A stretch of DNA of 64,000 nucleotides from an uncultured Lachnospiraceae bacterium (GTDB taxonomy: Bacteria; Bacillota; Clostridia; Lachnospirales; Lachnospiraceae). The position numbers were made by a program, and so were the translations under genes. Position 1 is the stretch's first letter. Each line of letters opens with the position of its first letter. The notes beneath the pieces were generated by a model. The model saw nothing but the letters and a program-made list of their open reading frames with translations, had not been told where the DNA came from and did not search any database. The stretch spans positions 80,556-144,555 of the forward strand of contig CAKQYS010000007.1 in NCBI GenBank assembly GCA_934293375.1, given 5' to 3'. Of the stretch, positions 16,453-25,473 are shown piece by piece.

Positions 16453-18063
16453 TTATTCAACAATTCTTCTTGCACCGGATGGCTTTGTATAATTCAGATC
16501 GCCTACCTTGATACCGCCCTTCGGCGTACTTGCATGTACGATCTTGCCACCGCCAATGTAGATTGCTACATGACCCGGATAGCAGATAATGTCTCCGGCT
16601 TTGATGTCATCTAAACTGACTTTCTTACCGTTTGAACGCTGTCCCGAGGAACTTCTGTTCAGTGAATATCCAAAATGCTTATAGACACTTTGTGTAAATC
16701 CGGAACAATCGGCACCCTTCGTCAGGCTGGTTCCGCCTGCCTTATATGGATTTCCAACGAACTGCAGTGCATAATCTACCACATCCTGTCCGCTTGTCTT
16801 CTTCTCAGTGTCCTTCTTCTTATCTGTTTCTGCCTTTGTTTCCGTCTTCTCTGCCTTCTTCTCAGCTGACTTTGTCTCTGTCTTTTCTGCCTTCTTCTCA
16901 GCTGACTTTGTCTCTGTCTTCTTCTCAGCCGGCTTTGTCTCTGTCTTCTCTGTCTTCTTTTCAGCTGGCTTTGTCTCTGTCTTCTCTGTCTTCTTTTCAG
17001 CTGACTTTGTTTCTGCCTTCTTGGATACTTCCGTCTTCTCAGATTTTTGATCGTCAGCCTTGGTTTCCTTCACTTCATCTGTCTTCTGCTCTGTATCCTG
17101 TGCCATCTGCTCTTCGTCTGTCTGTTCCTCTTGTGAAGCAGTTACAACACTGTTCTCATAATTCCATCCGGCATCTACATACTCAGCAGCCACATATCCG
17201 GTCTGTCCATCTGCCAGTGCAACTGTGATCCATGCGTCATCCGCATCCTGCATACAAAGTGAAGTACCTGCTGCCACATTGGCAAGGATCGCACTGTCTG
17301 TACTCTTCTCTGCTCTGACACGAACAGAAGATACCTTTGGAGAAACTACATAATCATAGTTCTCAGCGATATACAACATGGCAGACAAGTCTGTACACAG
17401 ATATTCGTTTGACACATATCCTTCAAACTTAGAAGATGCGATCTTCGTCCATGCATCCTGTGTCTCTAATACGGTAACAACCTCACCTTCCTGCAGTGTT
17501 CCAAGCACAGCTGAATCACTGTCTGCCGCTTCTCTGATATTCAGATTATTCACATAAGATACCGCCTTATTCTCCAGGTCTGATAATCCATATGGAATCT
17601 TCGCATCCAGCATCTTACGGATCTCGTTGTCTACAGGGATCGATCCGGTAGAAAATCCAAATAATGTTCTGTCCTCACCCTGCACCAAAGGCTCCACCTC
17701 TGCAACTGTATTCTCTGTCTGTACAGTAGTTTCTGTAGATGCTTCCTCTGTCGATACCTCCTGTGTCATCAGCGCTTCTGATGTCAGCTGCTCTGTCGTC
17801 TCTTCAGGCATCATCAGATTCTGTGTTTCTGTTGTTGCAGCCGGAGCTGCCACTGTCGTATCTGCAATCGTGGACGACTCTGCTACCGGGGATGTCCAAT
17901 TCAAATAAGCATTGTGTGCCACCACAGAAACCCCCGCCTCTTCTATCAGTTCTGTCTGCATGTGATCCAGTCGGCTCTGATAAGAATCATATGCGCGGCT
18001 TGACAGCACCAGTGCGGCACCTGCCAATACCATGATGGAACCTCTTAGAATCTCTTTTTTCAT
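16453..18063 (-). CDS. Cell-wall hydrolase: two SH3b domains, Lys-rich linker, NlpC/P60 peptidase
   Basis: The protein has 536 residues. The ATG at 18063 follows AGAGG at good spacing. Residues about 8-24 form an uncleaved anchor or signal. Two bacterial SH3 domains follow (about 165-230 and 235-300), then a Lys/Glu/Thr-rich linker of about 75 residues made of imperfect 11-residue repeats, then an NlpC/P60 domain (about 425-536) with catalytic Cys in 'GADCSGF', His in 'GHVAIYIGG' and 'KIVHAS'. Such enzymes cut the D-Glu to diamino-acid bond in peptidoglycan stems. The promoter region carries WalR-like boxes, consistent with wall-stress control. Confidence 0.92.
   Translation of the reverse strand: MKKEILRGSIMVLAGAALVLSSRAYDSYQSRLDHMQTELIEEAGVSVVAHNAYLNWTSPVAESSTIADTTVAAPAATTETQNLMMPEETTEQLTSEALMTQEVSTEEASTETTVQTENTVAEVEPLVQGEDRTLFGFSTGSIPVDNEIRKMLDAKIPYGLSDLENKAVSYVNNLNIREAADSDSAVLGTLQEGEVVTVLETQDAWTKIASSKFEGYVSNEYLCTDLSAMLYIAENYDYVVSPKVSSVRVRAEKSTDSAILANVAAGTSLCMQDADDAWITVALADGQTGYVAAEYVDAGWNYENSVVTASQEEQTDEEQMAQDTEQKTDEVKETKADDQKSEKTEVSKKAETKSAEKKTEKTETKPAEKKTEKTETKPAEKKTETKSAEKKAEKTETKSAEKKAEKTETKAETDKKKDTEKKTSGQDVVDYALQFVGNPYKAGGTSLTKGADCSGFTQSVYKHFGYSLNRSSSGQRSNGKKVSLDDIKAGDIICYPGHVAIYIGGGKIVHASTPKGGIKVGDLNYTKPSGARRIVE
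16823..17022 (-). repeat. Imperfect 33-bp coding repeats in the hydrolase linker
   Basis: The linker encodes repeated 'TEKTETKPAEK'-like 11-residue units with K, A and S substitutions. Ends are approximate. The unit is short and repeated, so length variation by slippage between strains is likely. Confidence 0.7.
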
Positions 18064-18112
18064 TATACTCAACCTCTTTGTGTTTTTAATTTATTTAGCT
18101 TTTATTAAGTTT

Positions 18113-18173
18113 GTTACAAAATTGTTACAACTTGTTACAGACACATCTTAACAAATGTTACATAATATGTCAA
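18113..18173 (-). promoter_or_regulatory. Hydrolase promoter with WalR-like TGTAAC repeats
   Basis: Minus strand: TTGACA (18168-18173), a 17-bp spacer and TAAGAT (18145-18150). TGTAAC occurs at 18113-18118, 18124-18129, 18134-18139 and 18157-18162. The first two are separated by 5 bp, which matches the WalR consensus TGTWAH-N5-TGTWAH. WalR/YycF is known to control NlpC/P60 and similar hydrolases in Firmicutes. Three boxes lie downstream of the -10, so they may repress this promoter or drive a second one. Confidence 0.55.
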
Positions 18174-18283
18174 CTATAAATTAGTATTTCCAATATTTAC
18201 TAATCATATTGCACGAATTTGTTATTCATAATTATGAAATAAATAGAAAAACACAAATTCCCGAGCGGTTTTGTATATTTTTA

Positions 18284-18312
18284 TTGCATTTATGGCAGAT
18301 TTAGATTATAAT
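18284..18312 (+). promoter_or_regulatory. Sigma-A promoter facing an empty region (candidate sRNA)
   Basis: TTGCAT (18284-18289), a 17-bp spacer and consensus TATAAT (18307-18312) on the plus strand. No protein gene follows; a terminator is found about 90 bp downstream. Confidence 0.6.
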
Positions 18313-18318
18313 AGCCGT

Positions 18319-18438
18319 AGTGATGAGATTATATATTTATATTTGATTTATAAATTTGACATTCAGTTATATTTGTTTTCCTGTTTTTCATTCTTTTTTC
18401 TCCCGAGCCCACATCTTAGATGCGGGCTCACTTTTTTT
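18319..18438 (+). ncRNA. Candidate small RNA of about 120 nt
   Basis: The segment is bounded by the promoter at 18284-18312 and a strong intrinsic terminator at 18405-18438. It is AT-rich, has no start codon with a ribosome site and opens no frame longer than a few codons. It lies in a 493-bp gap between the hydrolase and glyS, both on the other strand, so it cannot be a leader of either. I do not recognise the RNA family. The transcript is inferred only from the paired signals. Confidence 0.4.
18405..18438 (+). terminator. Intrinsic terminator on the plus strand
   Basis: Stem 18405-18415 with 18419-18429 (11 pairs, one A/C mismatch, 3-base loop) followed by seven T. There is no T tract on the minus-strand side, so it works only for plus-strand transcription. 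Confidence 0.8.
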
Positions 18439-18485
18439 GTTTCAAATACATCCGTGCAGTTATGCTTACAGCAGCACCTGTTCTA

Positions 18486-18540
18486 CATAAAAAACGCAGA
18501 CAACCAAAACCTTTATCATGTCTTGATCGTCTGCGTTTTA
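18486..18540 (-). terminator. Intrinsic terminator of glyS
   Basis: Minus-strand arms AAAACGCAGAC (18529-18540 region) and GTCTGCGTTTT (18491-18502 region) with a T tract, just after the glyS stop at 18557. Confidence 0.8.
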
Positions 18541-18556
18541 CGGATACCCGGCAATT

Positions 18557-19945
18557 TTAGAATACAAACTTCTCTGCCAGATATGCCTTCAGATCAGCAA
18601 TCTGAATACGCTCCTGTTCCATTGTATCACGGTCGCGGACTGTAACCGCTCCATCTTCTTCTGACTCGAAATCATATGTGATGCAGAACGGCGTTCCGAT
18701 CTCATCCTGTCTTCTGTATCTCTTACCGATATTGCCTCTGTCATCATATTCACAGTTATATTCCTTTGACAGCTCCGCATAAATCTTCTCTGCACCCTCT
18801 GCCAGCTTCTTGGACAACGGAAGTACCGCAACCTTTACCGGTGCGATTGCAGGATGGAAATGCAATACAGTTCTCACATCGCCGCCCTCTAATTCTTCCT
18901 CATCATATGCAGAGCACAAAAATGCCAATGTTACACGGTCAGCTCCTAAAGAAGGCTCAATTACATATGGGACATACTTAATCTTCTTCTCATCATCAAA
19001 GTACTCCATAGGCTCACCTGATGTATTCTGATGTTGTGTCAGATCGTAGTTCGTACGGTCTGCAACACCCCACAACTCACCCCAGCCAAACGGGAACAGG
19101 AACTCAATATCCGTTGTCGCCTTGCTGTAGAAAGAAAGCTCTGCTTTATCATGGTCACGGTATCTGACCTCCTCATCTTTCATGCCAAGGTTATATAACC
19201 AGTCAAGACAGAACTGTTTCCAGTATGCAAACCATTCAAGATCAGTATCCGGCTCACAGAAGAACTCTAATTCCATCTGTTCAAACTCTCTTGTGCGGAA
19301 TGTGAAATTACCCGGTGTAATCTCATTTCTAAATGATTTACCAATCTGTCCGATTCCAAATGGGATCTTCTTTCTGGAAGTTCTCTGTACATTCTTGAAA
19401 TTCACAAAGATACCCTGTGCTGTCTCAGGTCTTAAATATACCGTGTTCTTAGCATCCTCTGTCACACCCTGAAATGTCTTAAACATCAGATTAAACTCTC
19501 TGATCTCTGTAAAATTGTGCTTTCCACAGCTTGGACATGGAATATTCTTCTCTTCTATATAACCTTCCATCTCTTCCTTAGACCATGCATCCACTGCACC
19601 CTCAACCGCAATACCATGCTCAGCCATATAATCCTCAATGATCTTATCTGCACGGAAACGCTCATGACACTCCTTACAGTCAAGCATTGGATCTGAAAAG
19701 CTGCCCAGATGACCAGATGCCACCCATGTCTGTGGATTCATCAGGATCGCACAGTCCACACCTACATTGTATGGGTTCTCCTGAATAAACTTCTTCCACC
19801 ATGCACGCTTTACATTATTCTTAAGCTCCACGCCAAGGTTGCCATAATCCCATGTATTAGCCAAACCTCCGTAAATCTCAGAGCCAGGATATACAAATCC
19901 TCTTGACTTGGCTAATGCAACGATTTTGTCCATTGTCTTTTCCAT
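18557..19945 (-). CDS. glyS: Glycine-tRNA ligase, single-chain type
   Basis: The protein has 462 residues, the single-chain alpha2-type GlyRS shared with archaea, eukaryotes and many Gram-positives, as opposed to the two-subunit GlyQS. It charges tRNA-Gly. Visible class II signatures are 'FVYPGSEIYGGLANTWDYGNLG' at the start, motif 2 'IGKSFRNEITP' (about 215), 'FTFRTREFEQMELEFF', and motif 3 'YVPYVIEPSLGADRVTLAFL' (about 330). The C-terminal anticodon-binding domain is complete. AAGGAG precedes the ATG. The 65-bp upstream region is too short for a T-box leader. Confidence 0.96.
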   Translation of the reverse strand: MEKTMDKIVALAKSRGFVYPGSEIYGGLANTWDYGNLGVELKNNVKRAWWKKFIQENPYNVGVDCAILMNPQTWVASGHLGSFSDPMLDCKECHERFRADKIIEDYMAEHGIAVEGAVDAWSKEEMEGYIEEKNIPCPSCGKHNFTEIREFNLMFKTFQGVTEDAKNTVYLRPETAQGIFVNFKNVQRTSRKKIPFGIGQIGKSFRNEITPGNFTFRTREFEQMELEFFCEPDTDLEWFAYWKQFCLDWLYNLGMKDEEVRYRDHDKAELSFYSKATTDIEFLFPFGWGELWGVADRTNYDLTQHQNTSGEPMEYFDDEKKIKYVPYVIEPSLGADRVTLAFLCSAYDEEELEGGDVRTVLHFHPAIAPVKVAVLPLSKKLAEGAEKIYAELSKEYNCEYDDRGNIGKRYRRQDEIGTPFCITYDFESEEDGAVTVRDRDTMEQERIQIADLKAYLAEKFVF

Positions 19946-20010
19946 AAGATAAATTCTCCTTAAATAATTATATATTCAACCGGATTGATATACCGGTCAA
20001 CCTGCAAATG

Positions 20011-20574
20011 CTATTTGTATACTATCACACTGCCATCCTTTGCATGCAGAGTGCCATTCTCGTATTCCGCATCTTTGTAAGCGAGCAGTTTTCCCTTCAC
20101 AACAACATCCGTATCTGCACTCAATACCAGCACCCTGGCATCCTCTTTTTGCAGCAGTTTTGATACAGCAGTCTCATCGAGTGCTCCATCGTCCGGTGAC
20201 ACCATTCCCTTCACATCCTGATCGGAATACTGAAAGCTGCCGGCTTCTACCGCCTGATATGCCGTCCCATTCACTGTATTGTACACTTCTATATTCTGAT
20301 AGGACATTACCAGCTTGGCCGTATTTTTCTCCAATGTCAATTCATCCAGTTTCACGCTCTCATCTGCCTGATATGTCGAAATCTGCTTCTCTACATAAGA
20401 CTGCAGATCTTCCTTTGTAACATCCAGTCCCGTATAATCCTCTACGGAAACATCTGTATATGTATTATCCTTTGTTATGATCAATGTGTTGGCATCATAT
20501 TTTCCTGCCACGCTGCCACAACCGGTCAGACATAGCATCATGCCTGTTAATGCCACTACCGCCATCTTCTTCAT
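20011..20574 (-). CDS. Lipoprotein of unknown function
   Basis: The protein has 187 residues. A basic start, a short hydrophobic core and the lipobox 'LTGC' near residue 19 make it a lipoprotein anchored on the outer face of the membrane. The mature part contains helix- and strand-rich segments ('VTKEDLQSYVEKQISTYQADESVKLDELTLEKNTAKLVMSYQNIEVYNTVNG'). No domain is recognised. It sits between recO and glyS on the same strand, with about 90 bp to recO. Confidence 0.78.
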   Translation of the reverse strand: MKKMAVVALTGMMLCLTGCGSVAGKYDANTLIITKDNTYTDVSVEDYTGLDVTKEDLQSYVEKQISTYQADESVKLDELTLEKNTAKLVMSYQNIEVYNTVNGTAYQAVEAGSFQYSDQDVKGMVSPDDGALDETAVSKLLQKEDARVLVLSADTDVVVKGKLLAYKDAEYENGTLHAKDGSVIVYK

Positions 20575-20665
20575 AGATCTTTCCTCTTTCTATATACGAA
20601 ATGATGTCCAATATCCCTGAACTCATTTATTGTACTATCCCGGCTCTTTTTTTTCAAGTGCAATA

Positions 20666-21412
20666 TTAGGATAAGGCTTCCAGCATTTCAAGCGATCTAC
20701 ACTTCTTATCAATATGTAACGGCAGGTATGCATCACACAGAGCAGACAATTCTGTCAATACCTGTGCAGACACATGAAATCCGTATAATTTTTCGAGCGG
20801 CATTGTACGGATATGCCGAAGAGTATACAGGGTATCCCCACAAATCGCAAGTCCATGGGATGCCTGTTTTTCGCAGATCTCACACAGAATCCCGCCACTT
20901 GCACTATCAAACACTGCCTGCTGCAGATTCTTTCTTCCACATTTGACACAATCAAACACCTGCGGTGCCAGTCCCTCCAGCTCCAGCAGTTTCAGCTCAT
21001 ATGTCCGTCGTATCAATGCCCGGTCCATCTGTGCTTTGATCAGAGCCTTAAAAGTCACATAGAGCAGGTTCAATAGATTCTTGTCCGATGTTCCTTCCAT
21101 CGTCACATGGTCCGCCAACTCGCAAAAATAACTGGCATAACACACATCGTCAAGATTCTGTTTCATCTCATCAAAGAAATCAACTGCCTGCGCCTTTGCA
21201 ATCCTGTATGCATCATAGCTTTGATAGCATTGAAAGGATGCATAGGTAAACGGGGTGGAAATAGCCATCAGCGGACTTCCCGGCCGTCTTGCGCCTCTTG
21301 CAAATGCTGTCACTTTCCCTCTTTCTTTTGTCAGGATCACCAGCCGCTTGTCAAACTCATCCTGCATGGAGGCAGATAATACGATACCATTCAGATTCAC
21401 TTGTTGCTTCAT
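20666..21412 (-). CDS. recO: DNA repair protein RecO
   Basis: About 248 residues from the ATG at 21412, which follows GGAGTGG; an ATG at 21436 directly behind the era stop lacks a site. RecO binds SSB and single-stranded DNA and loads RecA in gap repair. Visible are the N-terminal OB fold ('LNGIVLSASMQDEFDKRLVILTKERGKVTAFARGARR') and the C-terminal zinc motif 'CVKCGRKN...CEICEKQ'. The order M16C peptidase-era-recO-glyS is typical of related Clostridia. Confidence 0.93.
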   Translation of the reverse strand: MKQQVNLNGIVLSASMQDEFDKRLVILTKERGKVTAFARGARRPGSPLMAISTPFTYASFQCYQSYDAYRIAKAQAVDFFDEMKQNLDDVCYASYFCELADHVTMEGTSDKNLLNLLYVTFKALIKAQMDRALIRRTYELKLLELEGLAPQVFDCVKCGRKNLQQAVFDSASGGILCEICEKQASHGLAICGDTLYTLRHIRTMPLEKLYGFHVSAQVLTELSALCDAYLPLHIDKKCRSLEMLEALS

Positions 21413-21439
21413 ATTATCCACTCCGTTTCCATCCATTTT

Positions 21440-22336
21440 CTAGTCCTGCTGAAACCCGTAGTTTTTCAGCAGAGTATCGCTGTCACGCCAGTCTTTTTTC
21501 ACCTTTACCCAGAGCTTCAGATTCACTTTTGTATCAAGAAGTTTTTCCATATCGATCCTTGCCTGTGTGCCAATCTTTTTTAACATAGCACCCTGCTTAC
21601 CGATAATGATGCCCTTATGAGAATCCCGTTCACATACGATCGTCGCATCAATATCCACGATACTCCCCTGTGGTCTGTCCTTCATTCGGTCTATCACAAC
21701 CGCAATGCCATGTGGTATTTCCTGATCTAAAAGTCTTAATGCTTTCTCTCTTATGATCTCTGCCACAATCTGTCTTTCCGGCTGATCCGTGATCGTATCT
21801 TCATCATAATAACGAGGACCTTCCGGCAGGTACTTCATGATCGTCCTGATCACATCCTGCGTATTTTTTCCTTTCAATGCACTAACCGGAATGATCTCTG
21901 CGAATTCCAGCACATCCTTATATTTATCGATCGCCTGCAGCAGCATCTCTTCTTCTACTGTATCAATCTTATTGAGGATCAATATAACCGGTGTCTTTAC
22001 TTTAGACAGCCGTTCTATAATATAACGCTCTCCCGCACCAATAAAAGTGGATGGCTCTACCAGCCACAGAATGACATCTACCTCATTCAGTGTACTCTCA
22101 GCTACATTCAGCATATATTCGCCCAATTTATTTTTTGCCTTATTGATTCCCGGTGTGTCCAGAAAAATGATCTGTCCTTCCTCATCTGTATATACTGTCT
22201 GTATTCTATTTCGCGTTGTCTGCGCCTTATTACTCGTGATCGCTATCTTTTGACCGATCAGACGGTTCATCAATGTAGACTTCCCGACATTCGGTCTTCC
22301 TATGATCGTCACAAATCCTGATCTGTATTTCTGCAT
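21440..22336 (-). CDS. era: GTPase Era
   Basis: The protein has 298 residues. The ATG at 22336 follows GAGGAGAGACT; the open frame continues upstream but overlaps the peptidase gene. Era is a 16S rRNA-binding GTPase needed for 30S maturation. G motifs: G1 'GRPNVGKST', G3 'DTPGI', G4 'NKID', G5 'SALKG'. The C-terminal KH domain has 'KGIIIGKQGAMLKKIGTQARIDMEKLLDTKVNLKLWVKV'. It is complete and ends 28 bp before recO. Confidence 0.96.
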   Translation of the reverse strand: MQKYRSGFVTIIGRPNVGKSTLMNRLIGQKIAITSNKAQTTRNRIQTVYTDEEGQIIFLDTPGINKAKNKLGEYMLNVAESTLNEVDVILWLVEPSTFIGAGERYIIERLSKVKTPVILILNKIDTVEEEMLLQAIDKYKDVLEFAEIIPVSALKGKNTQDVIRTIMKYLPEGPRYYDEDTITDQPERQIVAEIIREKALRLLDQEIPHGIAVVIDRMKDRPQGSIVDIDATIVCERDSHKGIIIGKQGAMLKKIGTQARIDMEKLLDTKVNLKLWVKVKKDWRDSDTLLKNYGFQQD

Positions 22337-22364
22337 AGTCTCTCCTCTTATTTTTCTGTTCGGT

Positions 22365-25283
22365 CTAAAATCCATTTCGCAGTATATGGAACATCTCCTT
22401 ATGCTCTGCAAGCTTTGTTTCATTGCCCACTGCGCATATGATACCACTATTGCCAATAGCATCCACGATCGGCGCCAGCGCACGGATAGAAGCAGTCGTG
22501 GCGCCAAGGATCTCATCACGGTCACGCTGCCGCATCTCGTCTGTCACACCCGTCAGCTGTGCAAAAAAGCTTGTCAGACCTTCCGTCTGCGGCTCCATCG
22601 GCGTATCCATTTTTGCGATCGCACCAATAATATATTTCGTCATATCCCGCTCATCCACATCAAAATGCCTTACATATTCTGCTGCGTGCTGATAAACCTC
22701 ATAGGTTTCCAAAAGATTAGGATCCCTATATGACATGAAGGTACCATATCCATTTCTCGAAAATCCACACATAGCACCATATGCACCGCCCTTTACACGG
22801 ATATTCAGCCACAGATAGTCATATGAGAAGATCACACGGAGCACCTGCAATGCCCCGGTATATTCATACCCTGCCTGCTTGAAATTGCCGGCTGTCGCTA
22901 CATACTGCACCTTACCTGCGATCCGGATCCCCTCATTCTTGATCTCGTATGGTGTCTCCTCTCCGGCATCATGCAAGGTTCTCGTTGAAAGCCTGTTGAT
23001 CAGATGGGAAAGCGGTTCTGCCAATGTCTCCTCTACATCCTGATCTCCTGTATAAGATACGATCAGACTGTCTTTTCTTAAGATTTCTCCCAGTACAAGC
23101 TTCAGGGTGTCTACCAGTTTATCTTTTCTCTCCTCAAAATGATCATCCAGATCAGCCACAAAATCATAATATCCAAGCCCCTGTGTCATATCCTGAAATC
23201 TCGATGATGACGAAATATAGGACTGTGCCCTTGTCGATGCCACTGTATGCCCGATCTTTGCCATCATCTCCTTGCAGCTCATTCTGACCTCTGCAATGAT
23301 CTCCCGTAATCTCTTCTCATCCTCTATATGCGAATGGAACAGGATCTCTTCCATCAGCTCAAATGCCTTATTGATCTTGTGATAGAAGCACTTAAAGCTG
23401 ACAGAAAATCCCGGCACATACCGTTTCGCATCATATTGGCTGACGCCATGCAGACTGTATGCAAATGCCCCTGCATGCAGATCGATCTCATTGGATAATT
23501 CACTATATGTGTAGCGGTCTGTATCCACATATCCAAATATATCTGTCAGAAGGGATGCATACGGGTAAAGGGATTCCGCCACATCCGGCATCCGGAATAC
23601 AAAGGTAAGATAGGCAATCTCATTTGTAAAGAAATGATGTCCGACTACCGGAGTACCTGCCACCTCATAATTCTGATTATTGAACGGCTTCACATGCTTA
23701 TCAATATCCGAAAGATTCAGCAGTGGAATCGTCTCTAATTCTTCCTTCGTAGACGGTGTCATCTGATACTCTACCAAAGCCTTCTTATCTGCGATCAACG
23801 CTTCCAGTTCTTCCTGTGACAGCTTCGCCTTATAATCAGCAAGCTTCTGTCTGACTGCCTCTTCCATCTGCCGGTTAAGACCTTTCTGCGGCTTCATGGT
23901 CAGCAGAACCTTATGCGTATTGTCAAGCAGATATTTCCTGATCAGATCCTCAAAGTATCCCTGCTCCATCTTCTCTCTTAAGACTGTAAACAGTTCATTT
24001 GTCTGCACATGAATAAAAGGCTTCGCATCATCATACAGCCAGCTGTCAAACATTTTCAGTCCATACATCAATCCTTTTGGATAACTTCCAAAACTTGCCT
24101 CTCTGTATTTGAACTCAAACCGGTTCATTGCAGCTTCTAATGCTTTTTTGTCGATGCCCTGTTGTGCGATCCGGCTTAATGTATCTTCCAGAACAGTTAC
24201 AAACTTCTCCCTGTCTGATACATTGGCACCTTTGCTGATCAGGCTATAGATCGGCTGGTTGATACCATTATCATAGGAGCTGACAAAATCTTTGCCGATT
24301 CCTGCATCGATCATGGCTTTCTTGAGCTTTGCTCCCGGTGCATCGATCAGCACATAATCCAAAATCTGGAATGCCAGATACAGTTCACGATCCAGACTGT
24401 TTTCCACAACAACATTGTAGCTTAAATAAGTCTGATTCTCTTCGGGTTCTTCATCCGAAATCGGATATGCCTTCTCTACCACACGCATCTGCTCAAATGG
24501 TTGCTGCAGATCAATATGAGCATCTACTTCCTTGTAGTCATAATGGGATAAATATTCCCGGTCAATATAATCTAACTCCCTCTCCATATCCATATCTCCA
24601 TACAGATAGATATAACTGTTGGATGGATGATAATAAGTGTCATGGAATTTCAGGAAGTCCTCCCGCGTCAGATCCACAATGTATTCAGGATCACCACCTG
24701 ATTCACAGGCATATGTTGTATCCGGCAGCATCGCAGCCTGAATATATCGGAACAACAGCTGATCAGGTGCCGAATACACACCCTTCATCTCATTATATAC
24801 CACACCGTTATATTTCAGTTCCCCATCTACGCTCTCAATGTCATAGTGCCAGCCCTCCTGCTTCATGATCTGCGGTCTGTCATAAATATTCGGATGGAAT
24901 ACTGCGTCTAAATATACATCCATCAGATTCTCAAAATCCTTCAGATTGCAGCTGGCAATCGGATATACCGTCTTGTCCGAATAGGTCATCGCATTTAAAA
25001 ATGTATTCAGTGACCCCTTTGCCAATTCCACAAACGGATCCTTTGCAGGATACTTGGACGATCCACATAATGTTGAATGTTCCATAATATGTGCAATTCC
25101 CGTATCATCCTTCGGAGGTGTCTTAAATCCGATCGTAAACACTTTATTCTCGTCCTCACAGGACACAGCTACCACCCTGGCACCTGTCTTTTTATGCCGC
25201 AGAATGTATCCGATTGCATTGAGTTCCTTTAACTGTGTATGATTCTCTATTGTATATGCCTTCAAATGTGACTGTTCTAACAT
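22365..25283 (-). CDS. M16C-family zinc metallopeptidase (presequence-protease/insulinase type)
   Basis: About 972 residues, typical for M16C. The ATG at 25283 follows GGAGG by 5 bp; an ATG four codons earlier overlaps that site. The zinc motif HxxEH is 'HIMEH' near residue 60, and the downstream Glu is in the 'YSDKTVYPIAS' region. Two M16 half-domains and an M16C-associated linker (about 450-700) form the enclosed chamber of the family. It is cytoplasmic (no signal peptide) and probably degrades unstructured peptides. First gene of the era-recO block. Confidence 0.92.
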   Translation of the reverse strand: MLEQSHLKAYTIENHTQLKELNAIGYILRHKKTGARVVAVSCEDENKVFTIGFKTPPKDDTGIAHIMEHSTLCGSSKYPAKDPFVELAKGSLNTFLNAMTYSDKTVYPIASCNLKDFENLMDVYLDAVFHPNIYDRPQIMKQEGWHYDIESVDGELKYNGVVYNEMKGVYSAPDQLLFRYIQAAMLPDTTYACESGGDPEYIVDLTREDFLKFHDTYYHPSNSYIYLYGDMDMERELDYIDREYLSHYDYKEVDAHIDLQQPFEQMRVVEKAYPISDEEPEENQTYLSYNVVVENSLDRELYLAFQILDYVLIDAPGAKLKKAMIDAGIGKDFVSSYDNGINQPIYSLISKGANVSDREKFVTVLEDTLSRIAQQGIDKKALEAAMNRFEFKYREASFGSYPKGLMYGLKMFDSWLYDDAKPFIHVQTNELFTVLREKMEQGYFEDLIRKYLLDNTHKVLLTMKPQKGLNRQMEEAVRQKLADYKAKLSQEELEALIADKKALVEYQMTPSTKEELETIPLLNLSDIDKHVKPFNNQNYEVAGTPVVGHHFFTNEIAYLTFVFRMPDVAESLYPYASLLTDIFGYVDTDRYTYSELSNEIDLHAGAFAYSLHGVSQYDAKRYVPGFSVSFKCFYHKINKAFELMEEILFHSHIEDEKRLREIIAEVRMSCKEMMAKIGHTVASTRAQSYISSSSRFQDMTQGLGYYDFVADLDDHFEERKDKLVDTLKLVLGEILRKDSLIVSYTGDQDVEETLAEPLSHLINRLSTRTLHDAGEETPYEIKNEGIRIAGKVQYVATAGNFKQAGYEYTGALQVLRVIFSYDYLWLNIRVKGGAYGAMCGFSRNGYGTFMSYRDPNLLETYEVYQHAAEYVRHFDVDERDMTKYIIGAIAKMDTPMEPQTEGLTSFFAQLTGVTDEMRQRDRDEILGATTASIRALAPIVDAIGNSGIICAVGNETKLAEHKEMFHILRNGF

Positions 25284-25410
25284 TGTTACCTCCATTTTCT
25301 ATACTAATATGATTTTTCATTGTACCAAACCACGCCACTAATTACAAGATTTCCCATTTCTCAAATTATCTATTCTTAATATACCTGGTTTTCTATATAG
25401 TAGAATTTTC

Positions 25411-25439
25411 TTTACTTTTGGCGAAAAAAAGACTATAAT
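25411..25439 (+). promoter_or_regulatory. Sigma-A promoter of the por operon
   Basis: TTTACT (25411-25416), a 17-bp spacer and consensus TATAAT (25434-25439), 35 bp upstream of the first por start. Confidence 0.75.
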
Positions 25440-25473
25440 TTTGACAAATTGTGTATATTAAGGAGTGTTTGAA

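Noticed and set aside
16808..17228. Long serine/phenylalanine-rich plus-strand frames
   Set aside because: They are antisense shadows of the Lys/Glu repeats of the hydrolase and have no ribosome sites.
19946..20010. T-box leader for glyS
   Set aside because: The gap is only 65 bp and shows no T-box sequence.
22337..22525. Longer era start at 22525
   Set aside because: It would overlap the peptidase gene, adds residues absent in Era, and the internal ATG has a GAGGAG site.
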